Part shown: piece by piece, positions 28,796 to 38,484 of the stretch | Layout of the letters: each line of letters begins with the position of its first letter | Position numbering within the stretch: the first letter of the stretch is position 1 | Notes under the pieces: model-generated | Told to the model about the DNA's origin: nothing | Seen by the model: the letters and a program-made list of their open reading frames with translations, nothing else | Database searches by the model: none | From: an uncultured Umboniibacter sp. | GTDB lineage: Bacteria; Pseudomonadota; Gammaproteobacteria; Pseudomonadales; DSM-25080 | Length of the DNA stretch: 64,000 nt | Assembly (NCBI RefSeq): GCF_947497555.1 | Contig: NZ_CANMGY010000001.1 | Location: forward strand, 434,001-498,000 | Reading direction: 5' to 3' | Program-made: the position numbers and the translations under genes

Positions 28796-29239
28796 ATGAT
28801 TCGAATTTTTTTACTCTTACTGTGCTTCGTCTCGGCTCCGACACTAGCCCAAAACAAACTCTATAGCGATGGCAATGGTATTCGTATCTACCATACCCTG
28901 TTCAACTCGCAGATGATGGACGCAAGCTCCGCGAATGCGCTCGGCTTGGTGCGCGCGCCTAATATGGCAACGTTGACCGTTGCCTTGACTAAGCCTGAAG
29001 GCGTCGACCAATTTTCACTGGGAAAACCTGGTCTATTACGTGCTCATATTCTTAACATTCTAGGGCAGCGGACCGAACTCGAATTTACACCCATAAATGA
29101 AGGCGAAGTCACCTACTATATTGCCCAGATTCGCTACACCGACCGAGAGACGCTTCGCGTGTTTATCCTAGCGGGCTTCGACGATGGCAGTCGAGGTGAG
29201 GCTACCTTCCATCAACAGATGTACATCGAAGATGAGTAA
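28796..29239 (+). CDS. DUF4426 family exported protein
   Basis: A 147-residue protein. The start is placed at the ATG giving MIRIFLLLLCFVSAPTLAQ, a clear signal peptide with likely cleavage after ALAQ-like TLAQ (about residue 19); an upstream frame runs back into metW. The mature part has the YxVHYTxxNS-like IRIYHTLFNSQMM and FLxPEIA-like later strands, matching the DUF4426 proteins encoded between metW and rdgB in Pseudomonas. Function unknown; likely periplasmic. It overlaps rdgB by 8 bases. Confidence 0.82.
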   Translation: MIRIFLLLLCFVSAPTLAQNKLYSDGNGIRIYHTLFNSQMMDASSANALGLVRAPNMATLTVALTKPEGVDQFSLGKPGLLRAHILNILGQRTELEFTPINEGEVTYYIAQIRYTDRETLRVFILAGFDDGSRGEATFHQQMYIEDE

Positions 29240-29837
29240 ACTCGTACTCGCGAGCAGCAACCAAGGGAAGCTCGCTGAACTCAATCGCCAATTAGAGCAT
29301 CGCGGGATTACCGTGATTTCTCAGGGTGAATTAAACATTCCCGATGCGGTTGAAGATGGTCTGAGTTTTGTCGAGAATGCCATCAAGAAAGCTCGCCATG
29401 CCGCGAAACTTAGCGGTCTCCCAGCCCTTGCTGACGACTCTGGTATTGCGGTTGATGCACTCGGTGGTAAGCCAGGTATTTATTCCGCTCGCTATGCCGA
29501 CAACCAGGGTGATGAAGCAAACAATCGGAAGCTACTCCTTGCCATGGCAGACAAGACTCAGCGCAGCGCACGCTTCCATTGTTGCCTAGTCCTCATGCGT
29601 CACGCAGAGGATCCTACGCCCGTTATCTGTAATGGGGTTTGGGAAGGAAGGATCTTAACAGCACCTCAGGGCAGGAATGGTTTTGGCTATGATCCTGTGT
29701 TTTTGCCAAGCGGCTCCGATAGAGCCGCTGCCGAGTATAGCTCGGAGGAGAAAATGACAACGAGTCATCGCGCTCAAGCCCTTGCCCTACTGAATGACTT
29801 TTTAAACACTCATCCGGAGTGGCTGACCGGTGGCTAG
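29232..29837 (+). CDS. rdgB: XTP/dITP diphosphatase (non-canonical purine NTP pyrophosphatase)
   Basis: House-cleaning enzyme that hydrolyses ITP, dITP and XTP so they are not built into nucleic acid. 201 residues from the ATG giving MSKLVLASSNQGKLAEL, the family N-terminus; a longer frame would add 16 residues from the overlapping upstream gene. ADDSGIAVDALGGKPGIYSARYA and NGFGYDPVF are diagnostic. Overlaps its neighbours on both sides by 8 bases. Confidence 0.96.
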   Translation: MSKLVLASSNQGKLAELNRQLEHRGITVISQGELNIPDAVEDGLSFVENAIKKARHAAKLSGLPALADDSGIAVDALGGKPGIYSARYADNQGDEANNRKLLLAMADKTQRSARFHCCLVLMRHAEDPTPVICNGVWEGRILTAPQGRNGFGYDPVFLPSGSDRAAAEYSSEEKMTTSHRAQALALLNDFLNTHPEWLTGG

Positions 29838-30966
29838 CCCTAGCAGGGCAATCTATGTCCATTTGCCGTGGTGTGTCCGCAAGTGCCCCTATTGTGATTT
29901 CAATTCCCACCAACGCGATCCCAATGCCATCCCTGAAGACGAATATATCAACGCGCTAATTAAGGACATTGAGGCCGAGAAAAGCCTCCTTGGCAGGCTC
30001 TCATCCCATTCTGTTTTTTTTGGTGGCGGAACGCCCAGCCTGTTTTCTGCGAACGGCATTGCACGGATCTTATCAGCCTTAAATGACGCCTTCCCTTTTA
30101 CCACGGATGCTGAGATTACACTGGAAGCGAACCCCGGCACGTTCGAGCAAGCAAAGTTCCGAGGCTATGCTCAAGCTGGAGTGAATCGTTTATCGCTGGG
30201 CATTCAATCCTTTGATGATGATAAACTCGCTGCGCTCGGTCGAATTCACGGCTCACTCGAGGCCAAGAGAGCGATTGGCTCGGCTCGAGAAGTGGGGTTC
30301 GATAATTTTAATATTGATATCATGCATGGTCTGCCGCAACAGAGTGTTGACGAAGCTCTCGCCGATTTAGCCTGTGCCGCCGAGTTCGCGCCTTCCCATC
30401 TATCGTGGTATCAGCTAACAATCGAGACGAATACCGCCTTCTATTCCAATCCGCCTGTGCTTCCAGATATTGACGCCTTAGACGATATTGAAGTAGCAGG
30501 CTTTGAGTTGCTGCAGTCCCATGGGTTTGAACAATATGAAGTCTCCGCTTGGGCCAGAGATGGTGCAGTCTCACGACACAACTTAAGCTACTGGAACTAC
30601 GAAGATTACATTGGTTTGGGAGCTGGCGCTCACGGAAAATACAGCCAAGGTAATGCAGTGCGACGGCGACAGAAGACTCGTCGCCCTGAGGACTATATGA
30701 CTCATCTTAAGGTTAAGGACTTCGAAGTACCGAGTGGAGATAAAGTCTTTGAGTTTTTCCTAAACCGCCTTCGGCTGTTCTCTCCAGTTACCCAGCTTCA
30801 GTTTGAACAAACGACCGGCACCGCCTTCGAAACCATCAGCGATAAACTTCGCCTACTCAAGGATCAAGGCCTGATTACCTTAAACCCCAAAGGCTTTGAG
30901 TTAACCTATCGCGGACAGCGATTTCTAAATCACGTGCAGTCTCAGTTCCTCCCGGAGAATGAATAG
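29830..30966 (+). CDS. hemW: Radical SAM haem chaperone HemW
   Basis: A 378-residue radical SAM protein of the HemN-like family that binds haem and delivers it to target enzymes. The iron-sulfur cysteines form CX3CX2C at Cys15, Cys19 and Cys22, and GGGTPSLF follows. It lacks the extra HemN N-terminal region, so it is unlikely to be coproporphyrinogen dehydrogenase. GTG start, with the 8-base overlap GTGGCTAG with rdgB. Last gene of the yggS-hemW run. Confidence 0.93.
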   Translation: MASPSRAIYVHLPWCVRKCPYCDFNSHQRDPNAIPEDEYINALIKDIEAEKSLLGRLSSHSVFFGGGTPSLFSANGIARILSALNDAFPFTTDAEITLEANPGTFEQAKFRGYAQAGVNRLSLGIQSFDDDKLAALGRIHGSLEAKRAIGSAREVGFDNFNIDIMHGLPQQSVDEALADLACAAEFAPSHLSWYQLTIETNTAFYSNPPVLPDIDALDDIEVAGFELLQSHGFEQYEVSAWARDGAVSRHNLSYWNYEDYIGLGAGAHGKYSQGNAVRRRQKTRRPEDYMTHLKVKDFEVPSGDKVFEFFLNRLRLFSPVTQLQFEQTTGTAFETISDKLRLLKDQGLITLNPKGFELTYRGQRFLNHVQSQFLPENE

Positions 30967-31002
30967 CACGAGTAGAATTAGGTATAAATATCTTTTTACA
31001 GG

Positions 31003-31065
31003 GGGTTGAAAAAGCCCTGCTCAACCCTCACATTTAAGCTAAATGAATTTGGGAGCTAAACTCCC
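31003..31065 (+). promoter_or_regulatory. Two hairpins in the trxA leader
   Basis: The 117-bp gap before trxA holds an inverted repeat GGGTTGA (31003-31009) with TCAACCC (31021-31027) and a short hairpin GGGAG (31051-31055) with CTCCC (31061-31065). A TATAAA box lies at 30983-30988 without a convincing -35. The ribosome site GGAG is at 31072. No T-run follows the first hairpin, so it is not a standard terminator. Confidence 0.4.
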
Positions 31066-31083
31066 TCTATTGGAGACTATTTC

Positions 31084-31410
31084 ATGAGCGAGCACATTGT
31101 TAACGTCAGCGACGCATCATTTGAGAATGATGTACTAAATTCTTCAGCGCCAGTATTGGTCGACTACTGGGCAGAGTGGTGTGGCCCATGCAAGATGATT
31201 GCTCCCGTTCTGAACGACATTGCGGATGAATTTGTGGGCCGCGTAACGGTTGCGAAGGTAGATATTGAAGCAAATCCAGAGACGCCAGCGAAATTTGGCA
31301 TCCGAGGCATTCCCACGCTAATGATTTTCAAAAACGGTGAGATCGCCGCAACGAAAGTAGGCGCAGTGTCTAAAGCGCAGCTAGCGCAATTCATCGAAGA
31401 AAATCTGTAA
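31084..31410 (+). CDS. trxA: Thioredoxin 1
   Basis: Small cytoplasmic disulfide reductase, 108 residues. The redox motif WCGPC is at residues 32-36 (Cys33, Cys36) and the cis-proline is in [11 protein letters not shown]. It reduces enzymes such as ribonucleotide reductase using thioredoxin reductase. It is a single gene: it has its own leader and a strong terminator directly after it, and rho follows, the trxA-rho order common in gammaproteobacteria. Confidence 0.98.
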   Translation: MSEHIVNVSDASFENDVLNSSAPVLVDYWAEWCGPCKMIAPVLNDIADEFVGRVTVAKVDIEANPETPAKFGIRGIPTLMIFKNGEIAATKVGAVSKAQLAQFIEENL

Positions 31411-31415
31411 CCGCT

Positions 31416-31446
31416 AAAGCCGACTCATTAAACGAGTCGGCTTTTT
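31416..31446 (+). terminator. Intrinsic terminator after trxA
   Basis: Perfect 11-base arms AAAGCCGACTC (31416-31426) and GAGTCGGCTTT (31434-31444) with a 7-base loop, ending in a run of five T. It lies 5 bases after the trxA stop and separates trxA from rho. Confidence 0.93.
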
Positions 31447-31484
31447 CCACTTGCAATCTAGCGGGTCAATGACTCAGTAGTCCG

Positions 31485-31677
31485 TTGATAATCACCGTCA
31501 CATTAGAGTGTTATAAGATTTTTTCTCTTTAACCTTTCATATTTAGCGTTGCGTGTTTATACTGAGGTTCAGCATTAAGATTTAGCAGTGCTGTTAACCA
31601 TCCCTTCGGGATCCCAAAACCACCTTTTTAACGCTTCCTTGTTTTCGACAGACCTGTCGATGTTAGCCGTTTCTAAC
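31485..31677 (+). promoter_or_regulatory. rho promoter and structured leader
   Basis: About 250 bases lie between the trxA terminator and rho. A good -10 box TATACT at 31558-31563 and an alternative TTGATA (31485)/TGTTAT (31509) pair with 18-base spacing are visible. Downstream are three short hairpins: ATCCC/GGGAT (31600-31612), TCGACA/TGTCGA (31645-31660) and GTTAG/CTAAC (31662-31677), then an A-rich stretch before the ATG. In E. coli, rho is autoregulated by Rho-dependent attenuation in its leader; a similar role here is inferred. Confidence 0.5.
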
Positions 31678-31700
31678 AACTCAAAAAAAATAGTAAGCCT

Positions 31701-32960
31701 ATGAATCTAACTGAAATGAAACAAAAGCCGATTGCCGAGCTTTTAGATATTGCCGCAGAAATGGGGCTCGATCATCTTGCTCGTTCTCGCAAGCAGGACA
31801 TTATTTTCTCGATCCTGAAACGCCACGCAAAAGGTGGTGAAGACATCTACGGTGACGGTGTCTTGGAGATTCTCCAGGATGGCTTCGGCTTTCTTCGCTC
31901 AGCTGAAGGCTCGTACCTATCGGGGCCGGACGACATTTACGTCTCCCCTAGTCAGATTCGTCGATTTAATTTGCGAACTGGTGATGCCATTGCAGGCAAG
32001 ATCCGCCCACCGAAAGATGGCGAGCGCTACTTCGCGCTGTTGAAAGTTGCTGAGATTAATTTCGATAAGCCGGAAAATTCTCGCAACAAAATTCTCTTTG
32101 AAAACCTGACTCCACTGTTCCCAGATGATCGTTTAAAACTCGAAGCGGGTAATGGCTCATCCGAGGACTTAACGGGTCGAATCATTGATCTCGTTAGCCC
32201 GATTGGTAAAGGCCAGCGTGGACTGATTGTTGCACCGCCGAAGGCGGGTAAGACCATCATGATGCAGAATATCGCGCAATCTATCATTCGCAATAACCCT
32301 GAAGCACACATCATGGTTCTGTTGATTGACGAGCGACCTGAAGAAGTAACTGAAATGCAGCGTTCCGTGCGCGGCGAGGTGATTGCCTCAACCTTCGATG
32401 AGCCACCAGCTCGTCACGTACAGGTAGCAGAAATGGTCATCGAGCGTGCCAAGCGCTTAGTTGAGCATAAAAAGGATGTCGTCATTCTCCTTGATTCAAT
32501 CACTCGTTTAGCCCGAGCCTATAACACTATTGTTCCAAGCTCAGGTAAAGTCTTAACCGGTGGTGTTGATGCCCACGCACTTGAACGTCCAAAGCGTTTC
32601 TTCGGTGCAGCACGTAATATCGAGCACGGTGGATCATTAACCATTATTGCTACCGCATTGGTCGATACCGGCTCAAAGATGGACGAAGTTATTTTCGAGG
32701 AATTTAAAGGTACGGGTAACATGGAGCTTCACCTTGATCGTAAGATCGCCGAGAAGCGCGTCTACCCCGCTATCAACATTCGTCGTTCAGGCACTCGTCG
32801 TGAAGATCTTTTGATGAAGGAAGATGAACTCCAGCGCGTTTGGATTCTCCGCAAGCTACTCCACGATATGGAAGACCTTCCGGCCGCTGAATTCTTAATC
32901 AGCCGACTTAAAGACTTTAAGACCAATGATGAATTCTTCATGTCGATGAAGCGAAAATAG
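31701..32960 (+). CDS. rho: Transcription termination factor Rho
   Basis: Hexameric RNA helicase that ends transcription at Rho-dependent sites, 419 residues, the standard length. N-terminal helix bundle ([18 protein letters not shown]), RNA-binding cold-shock fold ([18 protein letters not shown]), Walker A APPKAGKT (near residues 179-186) and the RecA-like core with [13 protein letters not shown] and [11 protein letters not shown] are intact. Monocistronic between two strong terminators. Confidence 0.98.
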   Translation: MNLTEMKQKPIAELLDIAAEMGLDHLARSRKQDIIFSILKRHAKGGEDIYGDGVLEILQDGFGFLRSAEGSYLSGPDDIYVSPSQIRRFNLRTGDAIAGKIRPPKDGERYFALLKVAEINFDKPENSRNKILFENLTPLFPDDRLKLEAGNGSSEDLTGRIIDLVSPIGKGQRGLIVAPPKAGKTIMMQNIAQSIIRNNPEAHIMVLLIDERPEEVTEMQRSVRGEVIASTFDEPPARHVQVAEMVIERAKRLVEHKKDVVILLDSITRLARAYNTIVPSSGKVLTGGVDAHALERPKRFFGAARNIEHGGSLTIIATALVDTGSKMDEVIFEEFKGTGNMELHLDRKIAEKRVYPAINIRRSGTRREDLLMKEDELQRVWILRKLLHDMEDLPAAEFLISRLKDFKTNDEFFMSMKRK

Positions 32961-32971
32961 ACATGAAACTT

Positions 32972-32997
32972 AACGGAGCCTAATGGCTCCGTTTTTT
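32972..32997 (+). terminator. Intrinsic terminator after rho
   Basis: Perfect 9-base arms AACGGAGCC (32972-32980) and GGCTCCGTT (32985-32993) with loop TAAT, followed by six T. Placed 11 bases after the rho stop. Confidence 0.94.
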
Positions 32998-33043
32998 CAT
33001 CTGCCAAACAATCCAATTAGCATCAACTCAACGTAGAAAAGCC

Positions 33044-34504
33044 ATGTATAAAGACTTACGTGAATTCATCGATTATCTCGAATCCTGCGGCCAGCTTAAG
33101 CGCATTAGCCACCCCGTTGACCCCGTCTTAGAAATGACGGAGATCTGTGATCGAACCCTAAAGGCTAAAGGCCCTGCACTGCTATTTGAAAACCCAGTAG
33201 GCTATGATACTCCAGTGCTCGGAAATCTCTTTGGTACACCCCAACGTGTGGCAATGGGCATGGGTACTGACGACACTGCCAAACTCAGAGAGATTGGCGA
33301 GATCCTTGCGTACCTTCGCCAACCTGAACCCCCTAAGGGTTTTAAAGATCTCGTTGATAAGGCTCCGCTACTCAAAAAATTAATGAATATGGGCCCTAAG
33401 ACAGTGCGCAAACCTGCCTGTCAGCAAGTGGTATTGGATGAAGTTGATCTAGATCTCCTGCCTATCCAAACCTGCTGGCCAGGCGACGCGGGACCGCTAG
33501 TGACTTGGCCGTTGGTCATCACTCGCGGACCGGAGAAAGAGCGCCAAAACCTGGGCATTTATCGCATGCAGAAGATCGGCAAGAACAAGCTGATCATGCG
33601 CTGGTTGGCTCACCGTGGCGGCGCACTGGATTACCAAGAGTTTCAGCGTATTAACCCAGGCAAGCCTTATCCGGTTGCGGTCGCACTGGGTGCCGATCCC
33701 GCAACGATACTGGGCGCCGTGACACCCGTTCCTGACTCGCTATCAGAGTACGCTTTCGCGGGCCTGCTTCGTAACTCCAAAACCGAAGTTGCGAAGGCAC
33801 TACTCTCCGACCTGTCAGTTCCAGCGAGTGCTGAATTCGTCCTAGAGGGATTCTTGTATCCCGATGAAATGGCTGACGAGGGCCCCTTCGGCGACCACAC
33901 TGGCTACTATAATGAGGTTGAGTCTTTCCCAGTGTTCACGGTTGAAAAGATTACCCACCGTAAAGACCCCATTTACCATAGTACCTACACCGGACGACCA
34001 CCTGATGAGCCAGCCATCTTAGGGGTGGCACTCAACGAAGTCTTCGTGCCCTTATTCCAGAAACAGTTTCCCGAAGTCGTCGACTTTTACCTGCCTCCCG
34101 AAGGTTGCTCTTACCGTATGGCGGTGGTCAGTATCAAGAAAGGCTACGCTGGGCATGCGAAGCGAGTAATGCTAGGGGTGTGGAGCTACCTGCGTCAGTT
34201 CATGTACACCAAGTTCATTATCGTTGTGGATGATGATATTGATGCGCGTAACTGGGAGGATGTGGTGTGGGCCATGACCACTCGTATGGACCCGGCTAGA
34301 GATATGACCATCATTGAAAATACGCCAATCGATTATCTCGATTTTGCGTCACCGGTTTCGGGACTTGGTTCCAAGGTAGGCATGGATGCTACTAACAAGT
34401 GGCCGGGGGAGACCACGCGAGAGTGGGGTGAACCTATTGAAATGGACCAACAAGTGAAACAGCGCGTTGATGACATTTGGGCCGATTTAGGCATTGACGA
34501 CTGA
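33044..34504 (+). CDS. ubiD: UbiD 4-hydroxy-3-polyprenylbenzoate decarboxylase
   Basis: Prenylated-FMN-dependent decarboxylase of ubiquinone synthesis, 486 residues. It starts [21 protein letters not shown], the family N-terminus, and carries [19 protein letters not shown] and the [11 protein letters not shown] stretch with the active-site glutamate. Its cofactor is made by UbiX, not in this window. Its stop is 5 bp from the convergent hemY stop. Confidence 0.96.
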   Translation: MYKDLREFIDYLESCGQLKRISHPVDPVLEMTEICDRTLKAKGPALLFENPVGYDTPVLGNLFGTPQRVAMGMGTDDTAKLREIGEILAYLRQPEPPKGFKDLVDKAPLLKKLMNMGPKTVRKPACQQVVLDEVDLDLLPIQTCWPGDAGPLVTWPLVITRGPEKERQNLGIYRMQKIGKNKLIMRWLAHRGGALDYQEFQRINPGKPYPVAVALGADPATILGAVTPVPDSLSEYAFAGLLRNSKTEVAKALLSDLSVPASAEFVLEGFLYPDEMADEGPFGDHTGYYNEVESFPVFTVEKITHRKDPIYHSTYTGRPPDEPAILGVALNEVFVPLFQKQFPEVVDFYLPPEGCSYRMAVVSIKKGYAGHAKRVMLGVWSYLRQFMYTKFIIVVDDDIDARNWEDVVWAMTTRMDPARDMTIIENTPIDYLDFASPVSGLGSKVGMDATNKWPGETTREWGEPIEMDQQVKQRVDDIWADLGIDD

Positions 34505-34509
34505 AACGA

Positions 34510-35697
34510 TTAACGTTGAGCAAGCGCCACTAAAGCGCTTCGCTCAATTTCGGTCGCTCCGTTTTCATCCTTTAGCTTCCGCAGTACCGAGGCCAACTCT
34601 AGTGCCACAGTAGCGCTCATCGTCAGTGCTATGGCCCGCTGGTAGTAATCCTTCGCCTGCCCCCATAACTCAGCTGAGCAACTCAATCTAGCGAGCGCAA
34701 TAAGTGCAGTTCGATCGGTTCGATCTAGTCCCTGTAGTTTCTTCAATTGCTTCATCGCATCACTGCCCTTAAGCTGCCCGTAGGACTCAATCATGACATC
34801 AGGAGACTGACTGCTTAAGAGCGGACGAAGTAGCTTCTCTGCATCGGCTTCGGCAGAGAGTCTCTTTAAGATGGAGGCATAGTGAGCGGCCAAGCCTGCA
34901 TTGCGGCGATCTTGCTTGGTGAGTGAATCCCAGATAGCGGCCAAGGCGCTATTATCCGTGTGTCCTTTCTCAATATCGTTCATTGCTCTATCCAACTGTC
35001 CGGCCGCCGCAGCGAGACGAAAAGATTCGAGCTTAGTGGTATCAAAAACGCCGTACTTCTCCAGCTTGGGAAGCAATTGGTAAAGCGCTGAGAAATCCTT
35101 CAACTCCTCATAGGCGATAGCAAGTAATCGCAGAGCGGAGTTATTATTCGCATTCTCCAGGCGCTGCAAAATGGCGATACTCTGTTCCCAGTGACCTTGT
35201 TGCTGATAAATCTCTGCCTGCACCATGATAATGGCAGCCTGTGCAGTTCCATCCGCTAATTGGGCTTCTTCAAGTAATTCAAGGGCCCGATCATTCTCAC
35301 CCAAATATTGCGAAGATCGGGCGGCTAGGAGGTAGTTCAGCATCGGGGAGTCAACATTGCCAACAGATGCTAGGAGCTGCTGTCGAGCTTTGCCAAAATC
35401 ACCCATTAGATAGGCCAGAAAGCCTCGATTAGTTCTCCTCGTAGCACGCGTCTTAGTGCCCGCGAGTAGTTGCTTCCTAGCCCATCGACCCGGCATCCAA
35501 AGGATGGCGATCACTCGAACCAGTAGCAAAATACCGACCATGGCTAATAGCAGTATGCCAACAGCAGTGACCATTGACATCTGCACCATCAGCTCGCCGC
35601 GCGCCAGGGCGACATAGCCGGGATCTTCCAATGCCCACATTGCTAACAGCGTGCCAGAAATACCGGCTATCATTAGCCAGATAATGAGTCGCTTCAC
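34510..35697 (-). CDS. hemY: HemY tetratricopeptide membrane protein
   Basis: A 395-residue inner-membrane protein with two N-terminal membrane segments (about residues 4-20 and 42-68) and a C-terminal helical-repeat region of TPR type. Named from its place in hemC-D-X-Y operons; the biochemical role is unsettled, though a scaffold function for haem enzymes is suggested for the family. It is not protoporphyrinogen oxidase despite the shared name. GTG start overlapping the hemX stop by 4 bases (GTGA). Confidence 0.88.
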   Translation of the reverse strand: MKRLIIWLMIAGISGTLLAMWALEDPGYVALARGELMVQMSMVTAVGILLLAMVGILLLVRVIAILWMPGRWARKQLLAGTKTRATRRTNRGFLAYLMGDFGKARQQLLASVGNVDSPMLNYLLAARSSQYLGENDRALELLEEAQLADGTAQAAIIMVQAEIYQQQGHWEQSIAILQRLENANNNSALRLLAIAYEELKDFSALYQLLPKLEKYGVFDTTKLESFRLAAAAGQLDRAMNDIEKGHTDNSALAAIWDSLTKQDRRNAGLAAHYASILKRLSAEADAEKLLRPLLSSQSPDVMIESYGQLKGSDAMKQLKKLQGLDRTDRTALIALARLSCSAELWGQAKDYYQRAIALTMSATVALELASVLRKLKDENGATEIERSALVALAQR

Positions 35698-36773
35698 GGT
35701 GATTGCTCCTCCGTGTCTTGTTGCGCGCCAAGACGGAAGCGCTGTAACGCCTCCTCGGCCGCTCCAATATCAAGCTGACTAATAGAAATAGCTTGCTGTC
35801 GCAACGCTAATAGCTCGGTACTGAATGCTCGGCGCTCCGGACTATCAGAGAAATGAAGTTGCAGCCAACTATCAGCACGTTCGAGATTTGCTCTCCAAAG
35901 CGACTCATTTTGCTGTAGCAGAGCTAATAAAGATTCCTCTAGCATCAGTTCAAGATTTCGACTCACGAAATAGCGTTCTTCGGGAGCCAGTATCGGGGAG
36001 ACCGATCGATCAAACTCACGGATATCCACCAGCGCAATAATGCGATCGAAGGTACTTATATCGGCTGATAGCTCAGGCTCTGATTGCTCGGCAACTAGAA
36101 TCTCAGGCTTCAGCTCCAAGTACTCAATCACACTCGAGAGCGCGCGCACCCTAGCAAACACACCCGCCGTATCTATTTCCGCTGCCGCATTCACCGCCAT
36201 AAGATCACGCGCCAAAGCTGCTCGCACAGGCTGTAGGTCGAGGTTGTTAATTTCTTGAAGCTGTCGATCAGCCGAACCCAGGAGGGCTCTTGCGCCCTGG
36301 ACGTCGTTGCTAAGCAAAATGCGCTCTCGTGCCATCCGTAACAGAAATTCAAGTTCCTCTAGCTGCCACACCAAACGATCTGCACTACTGACACCCTTGA
36401 GGTCAGACTCAACCCGATTGATTTGCTCTTGCAGTACCGTTAAGTCGTCTAGTGCTCGCTCTAATTGCGTCTGTCGGTCAGCGAGAATATCGAGCGTCTT
36501 TTCCGCGCCGTCAAGTTGGGAACGAAGTACCTCATTCGAAGCTTCTACCTGATGGATTTCAGCGGTGATGGCTTGGTGCTCGACAAAACGCTCTTGCCAA
36601 ACCCAGAATACAAATAGTGCAACGATAATAATCATGAGCAAGTTAAAGCGGGCAAGTAATGAGCCGCGCGAAGTCGCCTTTGCTTCCTTAGCGGGCTTCT
36701 GCTGCTTCGCCTCAACCGCTTTCTTTTGCGGCTCCTCGGCTTGAACTTTTTCAGCGGTTAGTTTATCCGACAT
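35694..36773 (-). CDS. hemX: HemX membrane protein
   Basis: A 359-residue protein from the preferred ATG (MSDKLTAEKVQ) with ribosome site AAGGGA; a GTG 7 codons upstream inside hemD is less likely. A lysine-rich cytoplasmic N-terminus, one membrane segment (about residues 45-62, LLMIIIVALFVFWVWQERF) and a long coiled-coil/helical region are seen. It is often annotated as uroporphyrin-III C-methyltransferase, but no methyltransferase motifs are visible. Family function unknown; operon with hemC, hemD, hemY. Confidence 0.88.
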   Translation of the reverse strand: MSDKLTAEKVQAEEPQKKAVEAKQQKPAKEAKATSRGSLLARFNLLMIIIVALFVFWVWQERFVEHQAITAEIHQVEASNEVLRSQLDGAEKTLDILADRQTQLERALDDLTVLQEQINRVESDLKGVSSADRLVWQLEELEFLLRMARERILLSNDVQGARALLGSADRQLQEINNLDLQPVRAALARDLMAVNAAAEIDTAGVFARVRALSSVIEYLELKPEILVAEQSEPELSADISTFDRIIALVDIREFDRSVSPILAPEERYFVSRNLELMLEESLLALLQQNESLWRANLERADSWLQLHFSDSPERRAFSTELLALRQQAISISQLDIGAAEEALQRFRLGAQQDTEEQSP

Positions 36774-36777
36774 TCCC

Positions 36778-37512
36778 TTACCCCTTCGCACCACACCAGG
36801 CGGTGACTAGATCTTTTTCTGCAGCCGAAACTGCCTCGATTACACTGCAAAAGCCCAACGACAACGCCATTAAGGCTGCCCGTTCACCCGGGACCACTAA
36901 AGTGGGAGCCTGTGCTATCTTGCCATCAAATAGCGTAGCGAGCTCTCTCAAAGCCTGGGTACTTGATACAAAGATACCATCCAATGACGAATTAATCAGC
37001 CGCTGTATCGCAGCTTCGCCTGCTCGGCTTTGCCGTTGGTAGCGCTCCAAATACTCCACCCTAGCTCCGCGCGCTTCTAATGCCTCACGAAGCAACTCTC
37101 TGCCGCCCTCTCCGCGAACGATTAACCAACGCTGATCTAACACATCCTGCAGCGCCTCCTGAGCAAGCAAGCCTTCGGTAGTGGCTGGATTAGCAGTTAA
37201 GACATCGTGGCCGGCGGCGCTAATCAGTGCCGCGGAGCCTTTGCCCATTGCGCACCAGTGCTGGCGAGTGGGCCACTGTGGCCAAAACTGCTCAAAATGC
37301 GGCAACGCTAACTGAATAGCAGTTTGACTAACAAAAACGACTCCTGCGTACTCGTCCAAAGACATGACCTGAGTACGCCCCTCTGGGCTAAGCGGAAGCT
37401 CGGTGATGGCGAAAAGCGGCTCATGGAACCAATCGACCTCAACGCCGCTCAATGTGGACTCGGCAAAGTCTACGAGCTTAGTGTTCCAAAGGCGCGGCCG
37501 TTTAGTCACCAT
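36778..37512 (-). CDS. hemD: Uroporphyrinogen-III synthase
   Basis: Cyclises hydroxymethylbilane with inversion of ring D, making uroporphyrinogen III. About 244 residues from the ATG giving [18 protein letters not shown] one codon later would give the 8-base overlap with hemC seen elsewhere in this window. The sequence is weakly conserved, as usual, but [26 protein letters not shown] and [13 protein letters not shown] fit the two-domain HemD fold. Overlaps the end of hemC. Confidence 0.92.
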   Translation of the reverse strand: MVTKRPRLWNTKLVDFAESTLSGVEVDWFHEPLFAITELPLSPEGRTQVMSLDEYAGVVFVSQTAIQLALPHFEQFWPQWPTRQHWCAMGKGSAALISAAGHDVLTANPATTEGLLAQEALQDVLDQRWLIVRGEGGRELLREALEARGARVEYLERYQRQSRAGEAAIQRLINSSLDGIFVSSTQALRELATLFDGKIAQAPTLVVPGERAALMALSLGFCSVIEAVSAAEKDLVTAWCGAKG

Positions 37513-38425
37513 AGACTGCCGCCAAGAGTTCACCGGCGCCTTGTTCCAGTAGCGCCTCAGCAACCTGAATGCCTAGCGCTTCTGGATCCGTTCCTCGGCC
37601 CTCGGCACGAAGCAGTGTGCTGCCGTCAAGGCTGCCGACTCTGCCACGCAGCCAAATCTGATCACCTTCCCAGATGGCATAACAGGCAATGGGAACTTGG
37701 CAACCACCCTCAAGATGACGATTAAGCGAACGCTCAGCCAAGACACAGGGAGCGGTGACAGCGCAATTTAAGACGCTGAGATAGCTCCTAGTCTGTTGAT
37801 CATTACTGCGCAATTCAATACCGACGGCACCTTGCCCTCCAGCAGGAAGGCTCAATTCAATATCAATGTGTTCGGCAATTCGATTATCGAACCCCAAGCG
37901 TTTAAGGCCTGCGGCAGCAAGAATGATGGCATCAAATTGACCGTCGTCCAGCTTCGCCAACCTGGTATTCACATTCCCTCGCAGGTCCTTAATCACCAAA
38001 TCAGGGCGAGCGAACTTCAACTGACAGCTACGGCGAAGTGAGCTGGTGCCTACCACCGCTCCTTCTGGCAGTTCATTGAGGGATTGGTAGGTATTCGAAA
38101 CAAAGGCGTCGCGGGGGTCTTCACGCTCACAGATTACTCCCAGTTCTAGGCCACCTGGAAAGTGCATGGGTACGTCTTTCATAGAGTGAACCGCAATGTC
38201 GGCGCGTTGCTCCAACATCGCAACCTCGAGCTCTTTCACAAAGAGGCCTTTTCCACCAATTTTGGCAAGCGGGGTATCAAGGATTTGATCACCCTTGGTA
38301 GTCATACCAAGAAGTTCTACTGAGAGATCCGAATACGCAGTTAATAGCGCATCTTGGACATAATTCGCCTGCCAGAGTGCAAGCGCACTCTCACGGGTAG
38401 CAATGACGATGGCATGATTGGGCAT
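37502..38425 (-). CDS. hemC: Porphobilinogen deaminase (hydroxymethylbilane synthase)
   Basis: Assembles four porphobilinogen units into hydroxymethylbilane. 307 residues with [22 protein letters not shown] and [15 protein letters not shown]. The cofactor-bearing cysteine is near residue 241 in EGGCQVP. First gene of hemC-D-X-Y, downstream of algR as in Pseudomonas. Confidence 0.97.
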   Translation of the reverse strand: MPNHAIVIATRESALALWQANYVQDALLTAYSDLSVELLGMTTKGDQILDTPLAKIGGKGLFVKELEVAMLEQRADIAVHSMKDVPMHFPGGLELGVICEREDPRDAFVSNTYQSLNELPEGAVVGTSSLRRSCQLKFARPDLVIKDLRGNVNTRLAKLDDGQFDAIILAAAGLKRLGFDNRIAEHIDIELSLPAGGQGAVGIELRSNDQQTRSYLSVLNCAVTAPCVLAERSLNRHLEGGCQVPIACYAIWEGDQIWLRGRVGSLDGSTLLRAEGRGTDPEALGIQVAEALLEQGAGELLAAVYGD

Positions 38426-38484
38426 GTTGATTCCACATTCAAAAAATTATTGTGGGAATTATAGTAACACGAGGATATTAACAT

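Noticed and set aside
24902..30966. SAM or other riboswitch upstream of metX.
   Set aside because: Only 36 bases separate yggT and metX, too short for a riboswitch, and no such fold is apparent.
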